A DNA stretch of 6,059 nucleotides, taken from the NCBI GenBank assembly GCA_947178245.1, contig CAMWXO010000091.1, positions 1 through 6,059 on the forward strand, in the 5' to 3' direction. The position numbers and the translations under genes are program-made. Position 1 is the first letter of the stretch; the number at the start of each line of letters is the position of its first letter. The notes beneath the pieces were generated by a model. It searched no databases, was not told the origin of the DNA, and worked only from the letters and a program-made list of their open reading frames with translations. Origin of the DNA: an uncultured Porphyromonadaceae bacterium (GTDB lineage: Bacteria; Bacteroidota; Bacteroidia; Bacteroidales; Muribaculaceae). Shown piece after piece: positions 1-6,059 of this stretch.

Positions 1-31
1 GATGAAGATTGGTGTTAATTCCATAAATCCG

Positions 32-63
32 TTTGTTTATTTATTGCATTTTTGGTTTCTTTG
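32..63 (+). promoter_or_regulatory. Weak candidate housekeeping promoter upstream of the sigma operon
   Basis: TTTG at 32-35 is followed after 20 bases by TTTCTTTG at 56-63. The Bacteroidetes housekeeping consensus is TTTG at -33 and TAnnTTTG at -7, with a spacer near 20, so this pair matches except for one base in the -7 box (T in place of A). If used, it would give a leader of about 70 bases that contains the inverted repeat at 93-109. The surrounding sequence is very T-rich, so TTTG occurs often by chance and this call is weak. Confidence 0.25.
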
Positions 64-92
64 TACTCGTTTTGACGAAGACTTAAAAAAAA

Positions 93-109
93 GGTTACAC
101 ACTGTAACC
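93..109. repeat. Perfect 17-base inverted repeat in the sigma leader
   Basis: GGTTACA (93-99) and TGTAACC (103-109) are exact reverse complements separated by CAC. A run of eight A (85-92) lies directly before it. The right arm coincides with the putative -35 element of the sigma gene's promoter, so the repeat could be an operator for a dimeric regulator. Read on the - strand, the hairpin followed by eight T also looks like a small intrinsic terminator, but no - strand gene lies upstream of it. An operator or promoter role is preferred. Confidence 0.6.
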
Positions 110-130
110 GAAAAATATCGTGCGCGTCTA
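104..130 (+). promoter_or_regulatory. Candidate ECF-type promoter of the sigma operon (autoregulatory)
   Basis: GTAACC at 104-109 and CGTCTA at 125-130 are separated by 15 bases. This is the general layout of ECF sigma promoters: an AAC-containing -35 element and a CGTC -10 element. ECF genes commonly carry such a promoter for their own sigma factor. The A-run at 85-92 sits where an upstream element would be. Transcription would begin around 135-137, only about 5 bases before the ATG at 141, so the mRNA would be nearly leaderless. The motif match is seen directly; autoregulation is inferred. Confidence 0.5.
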
Positions 131-140
131 AACAAACGAA

Positions 141-692
141 ATGGACCGACTCGAAAAGGACATAATAAAGGATATACTCGCAGGACGCACCGAGCGCTTC
201 GAATACATCGCGCGCACTTATGGCCGGCGCGTGTTCGCACTCATAGTGAGGATTGTATCCTGCCGTGAAGATGCTGAAGAGCTGGCCCAGGATGTAATGT
301 TGAAGGTATTCACCAACCTCGGAAGTTTCAGGGCAGACAGTTCGCTCGCCACCTGGATCTATCGCATAGCCTACACCACTGCCATGTCTCACGCACGACG
401 CTCACCAAAGCGGGAAGTAGCCGTGGATGAGACCACTCTCCGCGCTGTGGCAGACGAATCCGTATCCGAACTTCTCGATGCACCGCCCGACACGAAACTT
501 GAAGCTGCCCTGATGCGGGCTATTGAAGCGCTTTCCACCGAAGAAAGAGCCATGATCACGCTGCATTACTATGAAAACCTCCGTCTTTCCGAGATATGCA
601 AGATCATGAATATGACACTCAGCAATATAAAAGTCAAACTCATGCGCACACGACGCAAACTATACCTGATGATAACCGATGAGCAACGATAA
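141..692 (+). CDS. RNA polymerase sigma factor, sigma-70 family, ECF subfamily
   Basis: This 183-residue protein has the usual ECF size and only the two core sigma domains. Region 2 spans about residues 20-87. It includes the core-binding segment DAEELAQDVMLKVF (44-57) and the -10 recognition stretch with FRADSSLATWIYRIA (63-77). After a linker of about 35 residues, region 4 spans about 120-175. Its helix-turn-helix lies near 147-174 and ends in NIKVKLMRTRRKL, the form typical of Bacteroidetes ECF factors, which reads the -35 element. The ATG at 141 places region 2 at the normal distance from the N terminus and lies just after the candidate ECF promoter; no Shine-Dalgarno is present, as usual in this phylum. 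The gene overlaps the next one by 14 bases, so the pair is probably cotranscribed and translationally coupled. It should direct core polymerase to a stress or envelope regulon, whose identity cannot be read here. The family assignment is firm; the signal sensed is unknown. Confidence 0.95.
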   Translation: MDRLEKDIIKDILAGRTERFEYIARTYGRRVFALIVRIVSCREDAEELAQDVMLKVFTNLGSFRADSSLATWIYRIAYTTAMSHARRSPKREVAVDETTLRAVADESVSELLDAPPDTKLEAALMRAIEALSTEERAMITLHYYENLRLSEICKIMNMTLSNIKVKLMRTRRKLYLMITDEQR

Positions 693-1035
693 TTTACACA
701 ACGCACTCCGGAAGATCGGCGAGTCATATTCTCCCGGCCCGGATTTCACTTCAGTTATAATGCAGAGGGTGACGCGCAGGGCACGCCGCCTTCGACTGCT
801 ACGCTACGCTTCTATCGCAATAAGCCTCGCCATGGTGGGCGCACTGTCGGTCTATACCCTGATTCCCGAGATAAACCCCGTAATCAGGAAAGCCTCGGCT
901 TTGCCCGCGTCCGTCTTTCTCACGCTCTGCTTCATCGGCGTCCTGCTGTGTCTGATGCTCCTTGCCGATACACTCCTGCGCCGTAAATTCATGCCTCGCG
1001 GAGAGGCTTTAGAGGATGTGCGTGATAAAATATAG
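679..1035 (+). CDS. Small two-helix membrane protein, possible anti-sigma regulator
   Basis: I do not recognise a named family for this 118-residue protein. Residues 1-32 are polar. An arginine-rich stretch (RRARRLRLLR, 33-42) leads into a first membrane helix at about 43-62. A short loop (63-75) and a second helix at about 76-96 follow, then a charged tail starting RRK at 101. By the positive-inside rule both ends face the cytoplasm, making a membrane hairpin. The ATG at 679 lies inside the last codons of the sigma gene, giving a 14-base overlap and likely translational coupling. A membrane protein coded directly after an ECF sigma is often its anti-sigma factor. This one has no HxxxCxxC zinc motif and no sizeable periplasmic sensor domain, so it is not a classical ZAS or FecR type. 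The 32-residue N terminus would be the only obvious sigma-binding segment. The gene call is good; the anti-sigma role is inference from position and topology. Confidence 0.8.
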   Translation: MSNDNLHNALRKIGESYSPGPDFTSVIMQRVTRRARRLRLLRYASIAISLAMVGALSVYTLIPEINPVIRKASALPASVFLTLCFIGVLLCLMLLADTLLRRKFMPRGEALEDVRDKI

Positions 1036-1159
1036 TAAACCCAATATAGATCACAATAGTACGGAACACAATCGACAGTACCTTTTTAGTATCTGGCGAA
1101 CGGAGTAAACACCGCTTTCTAAATTTTGCTTGTAGCGAATGATCAATCCTGGTGTATAC

Positions 1160-1179
1160 TTTACACATTAGTTTACACA
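1160..1179 (+). repeat. Tandem TTTACACA direct repeat in the intergenic spacer
   Basis: TTTACACA occurs at 1160-1167 and again at 1172-1179, a 12-base period. GTGTA at 1152-1156 and TACAC at 1162-1166 add a small inverted pair. The repeats lie about 50-65 bases before the start at 1226 and could be an operator or a -33 region variant. No exact TAnnTTTG box follows them. The rest of the 190-base spacer (1036-1225) is AT-rich, and I see no clear gene, terminator or promoter in it. The nearest -7 resemblance is AAATTTTG at 1121-1128, one base off, without a partner -33 box. Confidence 0.35.
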
Positions 1180-1225
1180 ATTTTAGATTGAATTTTCTAC
1201 ATCAATCAACAAAATATACATAGTC

Positions 1226-1624
1226 ATGAATGAAATCATCATTGGAGTTTTCGCAGCTCTATTCATCACCCCATCCGCAACTGCTCAGGTCTCTCTAAAC
1301 TTTAAACAGATGCCAGCCATTGATAGTAAGATAGAAGTGGCTCGCATCGCTATTTCCGATTTACTGAAATCGCGTGCGGAGCGTCGGGAACTAACCGTTG
1401 TCGATACTCTTACTCTTACCTCTCCCATACTTACATTCAACGTACCCCAGACCCCATCGCAATACATAATCGAGATTGCCCCATCTGCTTCGATAGGTTT
1501 TTTTACCGCCCCTGACGAGAGAATAACTATCGATATCAATAGTATTGATCCTCTGAGCTATACGCTAAGAGGTACGGAACTCGTGGAGGGGATTCAGGCC
1601 ATCAATGATAAGATTTTAGATTGA
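1226..1624 (+). CDS. Short secreted protein resembling the N-terminal DUF4369-type domain of TlpA-like proteins; probably truncated
   Basis: The product has 132 residues. Residues 4-14 are hydrophobic and ATA at 18-20 before Q21 is a plausible signal peptidase I site. The n-region is MNE, with no lysine or arginine, which is poor for secretion. The mature part has beta-rich text such as LTFNVPQTPSQYIIEIAPS, then FFTAPDERITIDI (around 92-104) and YTLRGTELVEGIQAINDKI (about 112-130). This follows the pattern of the DUF4369-like domain found before the thioredoxin domain in Bacteroidetes TlpA/AhpC-type proteins: an 'outer' strand, a ligand-free 'fiepG' turn, then 'GT.ln' leading into a helix. 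Those proteins usually exceed 300 residues and carry a CxxC thioredoxin domain. Here the frame stops just as the linker helix begins and no thioredoxin domain follows. The stop lies inside the 3' end of the convergent GH3 gene. G+C is lower than in its neighbours (24-28 of 60 in three sampled rows). It is probably a decaying remnant, though a short functional protein is possible. The family link is moderate. Confidence 0.6.
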   Translation: MNEIIIGVFAALFITPSATAQVSLNFKQMPAIDSKIEVARIAISDLLKSRAERRELTVVDTLTLTSPILTFNVPQTPSQYIIEIAPSASIGFFTAPDERITIDINSIDPLSYTLRGTELVEGIQAINDKILD

Positions 1625-3952
1625 AGTCTTTGAGAAATACGAGTCCCTGATAGGCTTCGTGACTTTCTTACCCTTGAGTTCGACCTTGTCTTCCAGCCTG
1701 ATGTCGGCTGAAGAGGCTCCGATCCGTACCTTATATTTACCGGGGTCGATGTTCCAGCGGCGTTCGCCATCATTGGAATAGTAACCGAACTGCTCGGGGC
1801 TTAGGGTGACAGTGACCTTTTTCGTCTCGCCCGGCTGGAGCGGCACGCGTGCGAAGCCCTGCAATTTAATCGGGCGCAGGGACTGCCCCTCCTCTCCCGG
1901 GGAGAGGTAGAGCTGTGCTATCTCGTCGCCCGACACGTCGCCGGTGTTGGTGACATCAAACGAGACCTTTATTCCGTCGGAATCTGTCGTCGCGCCATTC
2001 TCCACCTTCAGGTTGGAGTAAGAGAATGTGGTGTAGCTTTTACCATAACCGAATTCCCACGCCACCCGCGGATCTTTGGCATCAGAATAAAGATAGCAGA
2101 GCGGGCCATAGACTTCGGTGTTGGGATAGCTTACTGAAAGTTTTGCCGAGGGATTGACGTTGCCATAGAGGATATCGGCTACGGCGTTGCCTCCCTCCTC
2201 GCCGGGATACCAGGCCTGCACTATTGCCGCGCATCGGCCTGCGATATCGGAGATCACCTGTGCGCGGCCTCCGAAAAGCACCAGCACCACAGGCTTGCCG
2301 GTGGCTATGAGCGCCTCCACGTAGGCCTGCTGTCTTCCGGGAAGCGTGAGACCCTGACGGTCTCGGTTCTCACCGCACAGCATCACGTTCTCACCCATCG
2401 CAGCCACTATAACGTCGGCCTCTTTCGCCATCTTCAGGGCTTCATTCCAGTCTGCTTTCTCGCCCGACTCCACCTTACGGTGGAGGGTAAGATATTCCCA
2501 GGCGCGCTCGTCGCCACCTTTCTGGAACTTGGTCTCGATAGTGTCCGTCCAGTCGCAGCCGCGCGAATAGGATACCTCAAGGCCTTCGGGCTTGCGCGAG
2601 CGCATACCATCCAGAAATTTCACTATATGAGGATCCTTAACTTCTTCTTCCCTGCGCTTCCAGAAATAATTCATGCTCGGGAAGGAATAGTCGCCACACA
2701 TGGCCCATATAGAATTGGCGTTAGGCCCGGTGACGAAGACCTTCTCGCCTGCGGAGAGCGGCAGCACACCATTGTTTTCAAGAAGCACCACCGACTGCGA
2801 CGCGATGTCGTATGCAGTCTGCCTCTCCTCCGGCGTGTCTAATGCAATATCCTCTTTCGAGTACATATAAGCGTCCTTATCGAGAAGGCCAGACTCGATC
2901 TTATATCTGAGTACGTTTTTTACGGCTTTCTCAAACGTCTGCTGATTCACGAGCCCCTTGTCAATTGCTTCCTGCAGATTGGCATAGCATGATCCGTCAG
3001 GGAAATCCACGTCGGTGCCTCCGTTGATGGCGAGAGACGCTTTCTCAGTCTTGTCGCGCCCCGGCAACTGGTCGATCGCAGTGTAATCGCTCACCACCAT
3101 CCCGTCGAATCCCACATAATCGCGGAGGATATCGCGGAGAATCCATTCGTTTGCCGCGCAATTAGTGTCGCGCACGGCATGATAGCCCGGCATCACGGCT
3201 TTGCTGCCGGCCACGCGTATCATAGCCTCGTGCGGAAAGAGTATCTCCTCCATGAGTTCCTTCTCGTCGGCATCTCCGCCTCCGCCATATCCGAGGTAAT
3301 GCTTCGAACATGCACCTACTCCCTTGGTAAGGTCGCCCTGCTGGAGACCGTTCACGAAAGCCGTGCCCATCACCGCCGACAGATAATCGTCTTCACCGTA
3401 TGATTCCTCCAGACGGTTGAACGACGGATCTCGGCATACGTCCACCATAGGCGAGAGCGAGAGCACACCACCCATCTGACGCAGCGCGTTGGCCGTCTGC
3501 CGGGTCTTCACCTCGGCGAGCTCGGGATTGAATGAACAGGCCTGCCCTATCTGCTGGGGATAAATGGTGGAGCCGAGGGCGTTCACTCCGGATAGCACCT
3601 CTTCATGGAAAAGTGCCGGAATGCCGTTGGGAGTATTGTTGATCAACCAGTCCTGCACGGCGGCGACCCTGTCGCGCAGGGTGGCGGGATCAATCGGAAT
3701 CTGGCTTGCGAATTGGCAGAAGTGTCCGATTCCATTCGGTATAAGCGAGTCACACTTGGCCGGGTTAAGATTACCGTTCTCATCGAAGAGCACATCCATC
3801 ATGCAACTTCTCAACTGCATGATCCTCTCTTCCTGCGACATCCGGCCGTAGAGTTCATCGACACGGGCGTCTGTATCGTTCACCTTAATACTGGTAGTGG
3901 AGCATCCGCATATAGCGGCGGCTGCGGAGAAAGCCATAATATACTTTTTCAT
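1616..3952 (-). CDS. Glycoside hydrolase family 3 beta-glycosidase (beta-glucosidase/xylosidase type), lipoprotein
   Basis: The product has 778 residues, full length for a GH3 with a C-terminal fibronectin-like domain. The N terminus (MKKY, then a hydrophobic stretch to about 14) ends in ICGC, a lipobox-like site with C17 as the probable lipidated residue, so it should be anchored in the periplasm or outer membrane. The (beta/alpha)8 domain (about 30-355) shows HEE (116-118), RDP (174-176), EESYGED (182-188), KH (217-218) and GFDGMVVSDY (281-290), which gives D289 as the catalytic nucleophile. The second domain (about 385-615) has GENRDR (527-532), with E528 as the likely acid/base, followed by LPGRQ, and then AWYPGEEGG (580-588). 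A fibronectin III-like domain covers about 660-755. No PA14 insert is seen. It would release terminal beta-linked sugars from plant or host oligosaccharides; glucose and xylose cannot be told apart here. No SusC/SusD or other polysaccharide genes adjoin it. Its last 9 bases overlap the 3' end of the convergent short gene. Confidence 0.95.
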   Translation of the reverse strand: MKKYIMAFSAAAAICGCSTTSIKVNDTDARVDELYGRMSQEERIMQLRSCMMDVLFDENGNLNPAKCDSLIPNGIGHFCQFASQIPIDPATLRDRVAAVQDWLINNTPNGIPALFHEEVLSGVNALGSTIYPQQIGQACSFNPELAEVKTRQTANALRQMGGVLSLSPMVDVCRDPSFNRLEESYGEDDYLSAVMGTAFVNGLQQGDLTKGVGACSKHYLGYGGGGDADEKELMEEILFPHEAMIRVAGSKAVMPGYHAVRDTNCAANEWILRDILRDYVGFDGMVVSDYTAIDQLPGRDKTEKASLAINGGTDVDFPDGSCYANLQEAIDKGLVNQQTFEKAVKNVLRYKIESGLLDKDAYMYSKEDIALDTPEERQTAYDIASQSVVLLENNGVLPLSAGEKVFVTGPNANSIWAMCGDYSFPSMNYFWKRREEEVKDPHIVKFLDGMRSRKPEGLEVSYSRGCDWTDTIETKFQKGGDERAWEYLTLHRKVESGEKADWNEALKMAKEADVIVAAMGENVMLCGENRDRQGLTLPGRQQAYVEALIATGKPVVLVLFGGRAQVISDIAGRCAAIVQAWYPGEEGGNAVADILYGNVNPSAKLSVSYPNTEVYGPLCYLYSDAKDPRVAWEFGYGKSYTTFSYSNLKVENGATTDSDGIKVSFDVTNTGDVSGDEIAQLYLSPGEEGQSLRPIKLQGFARVPLQPGETKKVTVTLSPEQFGYYSNDGERRWNIDPGKYKVRIGASSADIRLEDKVELKGKKVTKPIRDSYFSKTSI

Positions 3953-4035
3953 AATTCAGGTTCTTTTCTGGTATAAGAGTTGGTTTCACATTCCCGGCGA
4001 CAGAGTCGGCCCCGGAAAGGGCATCTAACAATATG

Positions 4036-4067
4036 CAAATTTAAGAAAAATCCTGATAATCGGCAAT
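4036..4067 (-). promoter_or_regulatory. Housekeeping-type promoter of the GH3 gene
   Basis: On the - strand, TAAATTTG (4043 down to 4036) is an exact TAnnTTTG -7 box. ATTG (4067 down to 4064) lies 20 bases upstream and matches the TTTG -33 box at three of four bases. Transcription would start near 4030, giving a leader of about 75-80 bases before the ATG at 3952. No ribosome-binding sequence is visible in that leader, as expected for this phylum. A run of eight A at 4086-4093 (T on the - strand) lies about 20 bases further upstream. Confidence 0.6.
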
Positions 4068-4137
4068 ACGCATACGATTTATTTCAAAAAAAAGCCTTGT
4101 TTTCCACTCCCGTTATCCATGATTGAAATTTTTTGAT

Positions 4138-4145
4138 TAATTTTG
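4138..4145 (+). promoter_or_regulatory. -7 box of the promoter for the AsmA-like gene
   Basis: TAATTTTG followed by C is an exact match to the Bacteroidetes TAnnTTTG -7 box. No TTTG-like -33 element is present at the expected distance (around 4114-4118). Transcription would begin near 4151-4153. This decides the start of the downstream gene: the in-frame ATG at 4149 would lie at or before the transcript's first base, while the ATG at 4182 leaves about 30 bases of leader. The box is arranged back to back with the GH3 promoter, about 95 bases away. Confidence 0.5.
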
Positions 4146-4181
4146 CGGATGGTATGCTCATTTGTGAGCCTGACACTGCCG

Positions 4182-6059
4182 ATGTGCGCGAATAGAAAAG
4201 CCGATATTGCCGTCAAAGCACTAAAGGTGCTCGGAATGACCCTTCTGGCGACTGCCATAATCGCCGGAGCGTTGTTGTTCTGCCTCGTGAAATTTGTAGA
4301 TTCAAAATATCTGGCAAGGGTCGCGGAGCGAGTTGTGAACGATAACATCGACGGGCACCTGAACATCGGGAAAATGAAACTTGGCTTCAATCCCGGTTTT
4401 CCGGTCTTGAGTGTGGAGATAGAGAATCTGTCCGTGATCTCGCATGCACTCGATTCCCTCTCTCCGGCGCAACGCGGATATCTGCCAAACTATGCCGATT
4501 CCCTTGTCTCACTCGACTACCTGAAGGGGGCTCTCGACATAAAGAGATTTTTTGCCGACAATGAAATCTCGCTCCACGATGTGGAACTGAGTGGCCTCAG
4601 CGTGAACATGGTGATAGCCCACAACGGCAAGGCTAACTATGAGATAATGAATATGGCCCCCGACACTGAAGGGAAGCCTAAGAGCCGCATCCCCGCCATC
4701 AGAATCAACCGGTTTGCCCTCTCCCACCCTAAGGAGATGCGCTTCTACAACGCCGCCGATTCCACCTCAGCCTCGGTGCTGCTGCTCACCGACGCCTCGG
4801 TGGAGCAAGACCGAGAACCGGCATATCGCCTGAGAATTAACGGCAATGTTACCTCTCCGAAAGCGACGCTCATCACGAACCTCGATCAAATCACGTTTGG
4901 GGTGAACGGCAGGGTGCTGTGGAATCCCGACCGCCCCGGACTCGTGGCGATGGATGAGATGGAAATTCGGGGAGCGTTTCTCAAGGCTATGGTTGAGGGG
5001 GAGATAGATCTCACCGAGAGCCCGATAGTGAAACGTGGAAAGGTACGTCTCGAACCTGTGGCCGTAACCGATCTGCTTTCGCTGCTACCCGACTCGCTGC
5101 GTCGGGAGCATCTACTGTATGAGCCTTATTTCTCTACCGATGCCTCAATATCGGGGAAGTTCGAACTCAGAAGCCCGATGAATCTTGCCACCGACACCAT
5201 CCCCGACGCGCTTATCAGTTTCGCTTTGCTGGCTGATTCCCTGCGCTATGACCACGCGAGATTTGGGAAAATCGATTTCGAGGGAAACGTGGAGACTTTC
5301 ACTAACTTGCTTGACAGCACCAGAATTTCCGTCAGAGGATCTGCACGCGGAAAGGCATCAGACTTTATTGTGGATGCGCGTGTGTCTTCCCTTCTCTCCG
5401 ACCCTGCTTTCGAGGCGTCACTGCAGGGGAAAGTAGACTTGAAAGATCTGCCCCCTGCAGTGCGTGGAAAGATTCCCGGCTATCTCTCGGGAACCATCAC
5501 CGCCGACCTGAAAGCGAGCGGAACGGCATCGATGCTCGGCGAAGAACACTTCCACCGCCTCAAGGCTGACGGCAACCTGATGGCCGGCAATATATATTTC
5601 CTCTCGGCCGACACCAGCAATATGGCCGAGGTCAGCAAGGCAAGAATAGCCTTCGGCGCAGGACGCATATTGACGGATATGCCGATGCTCAGCGCAAAAG
5701 TGGATCTCGACACGGCGACGGTGCTCACCGGAGGCGTGGGGCTGGCGATAGGGAAGATGAATCTCTCGCTCGGCGCTGAAGGCTCCCGGCAGGTATCAGA
5801 CACTACGCTTAATGTGCCCTACGGAGGCAAACTGAGTGTGAAACGCTTCAACGTGATCTCAGTCACCGACAGCGCCGGAGGCCGCATGAGCGATATCGAC
5901 GGCGTGATAAGGCTGAAAAGATTCAGAAATGCCCGAAGGGTTCCGGAGTTTCTGGTGGATATCGTCACAGGTCTCGTGTCGGCTGGAACACTTTCCGACC
6001 GCGTTGTGATCGAAAATACCAGCGTGACGGCGTCGCTCAATATGCGCCCAAAGAAGAAA
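4182..6059 (+). CDS. AsmA-like envelope protein, N-terminal 626 codons (3' end beyond window)
   Basis: The frame is open from 4182 to the window edge with no stop, so the C terminus is missing. A short basic N terminus is followed by one membrane helix at about 12-36, then a long region expected to lie in the periplasm. Just after the helix comes the AsmA signature: VNDNIDGHLNIGKMKLGFN (52-70), then a 'fP.l.v.i.nlsv' strand pair (PGFPVLSVEIENLSV, 71-85). Then come segments of the type 'l.al.ik.f..neI.l.dvelsgl.v' (115-141) and repeated short beta strands with Ser/Asp-rich turns. AsmA and TamB relatives form long beta-groove proteins anchored in the inner membrane and are implicated in moving phospholipids toward the outer membrane; Bacteroidetes members are commonly 800 residues or more. 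An in-frame ATG at 4149 would add 11 residues (MVCSFVSLTLP) but starts at or before the predicted transcript start, so 4182 is preferred. The family is likely; the cargo and the exact subgroup are not evident. Confidence 0.85.
   Translation, partial: MCANRKADIAVKALKVLGMTLLATAIIAGALLFCLVKFVDSKYLARVAERVVNDNIDGHLNIGKMKLGFNPGFPVLSVEIENLSVISHALDSLSPAQRGYLPNYADSLVSLDYLKGALDIKRFFADNEISLHDVELSGLSVNMVIAHNGKANYEIMNMAPDTEGKPKSRIPAIRINRFALSHPKEMRFYNAADSTSASVLLLTDASVEQDREPAYRLRINGNVTSPKATLITNLDQITFGVNGRVLWNPDRPGLVAMDEMEIRGAFLKAMVEGEIDLTESPIVKRGKVRLEPVAVTDLLSLLPDSLRREHLLYEPYFSTDASISGKFELRSPMNLATDTIPDALISFALLADSLRYDHARFGKIDFEGNVETFTNLLDSTRISVRGSARGKASDFIVDARVSSLLSDPAFEASLQGKVDLKDLPPAVRGKIPGYLSGTITADLKASGTASMLGEEHFHRLKADGNLMAGNIYFLSADTSNMAEVSKARIAFGAGRILTDMPMLSAKVDLDTATVLTGGVGLAIGKMNLSLGAEGSRQVSDTTLNVPYGGKLSVKRFNVISVTDSAGGRMSDIDGVIRLKRFRNARRVPEFLVDIVTGLVSAGTLSDRVVIENTSVTASLNMRPKKK

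Noticed and set aside
84..109. Intrinsic terminator on the - strand (7-bp stem followed by eight T)
   Set aside because: No - strand gene lies to its right to be terminated, the stem is short and only 3 of 7 pairs are G-C, and the same bases fit an ECF promoter on the + strand better.
15..392. 125-codon - strand frame opposite the sigma gene
   Set aside because: It lies mostly antisense to a clear sigma factor, has no recognisable domain, and runs across the promoter region.
989..1180. 63-codon - strand frame with a hydrophobic segment in the spacer
   Set aside because: It overlaps the 3' end of the membrane-protein gene, has no promoter-like sequence upstream, and its hydrophobic stretch comes from AT-rich DNA. 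No homology is recognisable.
2480..2842. 120-codon + strand frame inside the GH3 gene
   Set aside because: It is antisense to a conserved GH3 domain with intact catalytic motifs, so it is a shadow frame.
3998..4008. Small inverted repeat CGAC-AGA-GTCG in the GH3 leader as a riboswitch or attenuator
   Set aside because: Only four base pairs match exactly, extension meets a mismatch at once, and no known riboswitch core is visible.
4079..4390. 103-codon - strand frame spanning the divergent promoter region and the AsmA start
   Set aside because: It is antisense to the AsmA N terminus, which has a clear membrane helix and family signature, and it reads through both promoter boxes.

Overview
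The window looks like chromosomal DNA of a member of the Bacteroidales. The reasons are the gene families present, the absence of Shine-Dalgarno sequences before the starts, two exact copies of the Bacteroidetes housekeeping -7 box (TAnnTTTG), and a GC-type extracytoplasmic-function (ECF) sigma promoter (GTAAC / CGTC). The moderately high G+C of most genes would suit a gut Muribaculaceae-like lineage rather than Bacteroides itself, but that placement is inference.

Left part (1-1035): a 140-base regulatory leader precedes a two-gene operon on the + strand. The first gene is an ECF RNA polymerase sigma factor. The second overlaps it by 14 bases and encodes a 118-residue, two-helix membrane protein that could act as the sigma factor's regulator. 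The leader holds a perfect 17-base inverted repeat whose right arm is also the -35 element of a candidate ECF promoter. The -10 element lies so close to the start codon that the mRNA would be nearly leaderless. This suggests an autoregulated sigma circuit.

Middle part (1036-3952): a 190-base AT-rich spacer with a short tandem repeat is followed by a 132-codon secreted protein. It resembles only the N-terminal DUF4369-type domain of Bacteroidetes TlpA/thioredoxin-like lipoproteins and is probably a remnant. Its stop lies inside the 3' end of a convergent, full-length GH3 beta-glycosidase lipoprotein on the - strand.

Right part (3953-6059): a 229-base divergent control region with one recognisable promoter on each strand separates the GH3 gene from a large AsmA-like envelope protein on the + strand. 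That protein runs off the end of the window after 626 codons with no stop. I found no tRNA, rRNA, CRISPR array, insertion sequence or phage gene. The genes are mostly ordinary. The points worth a second look are the sigma operon, with its promoter-embedded palindrome and unusual partner, and the truncated DUF4369-like gene abutting the GH3 gene.
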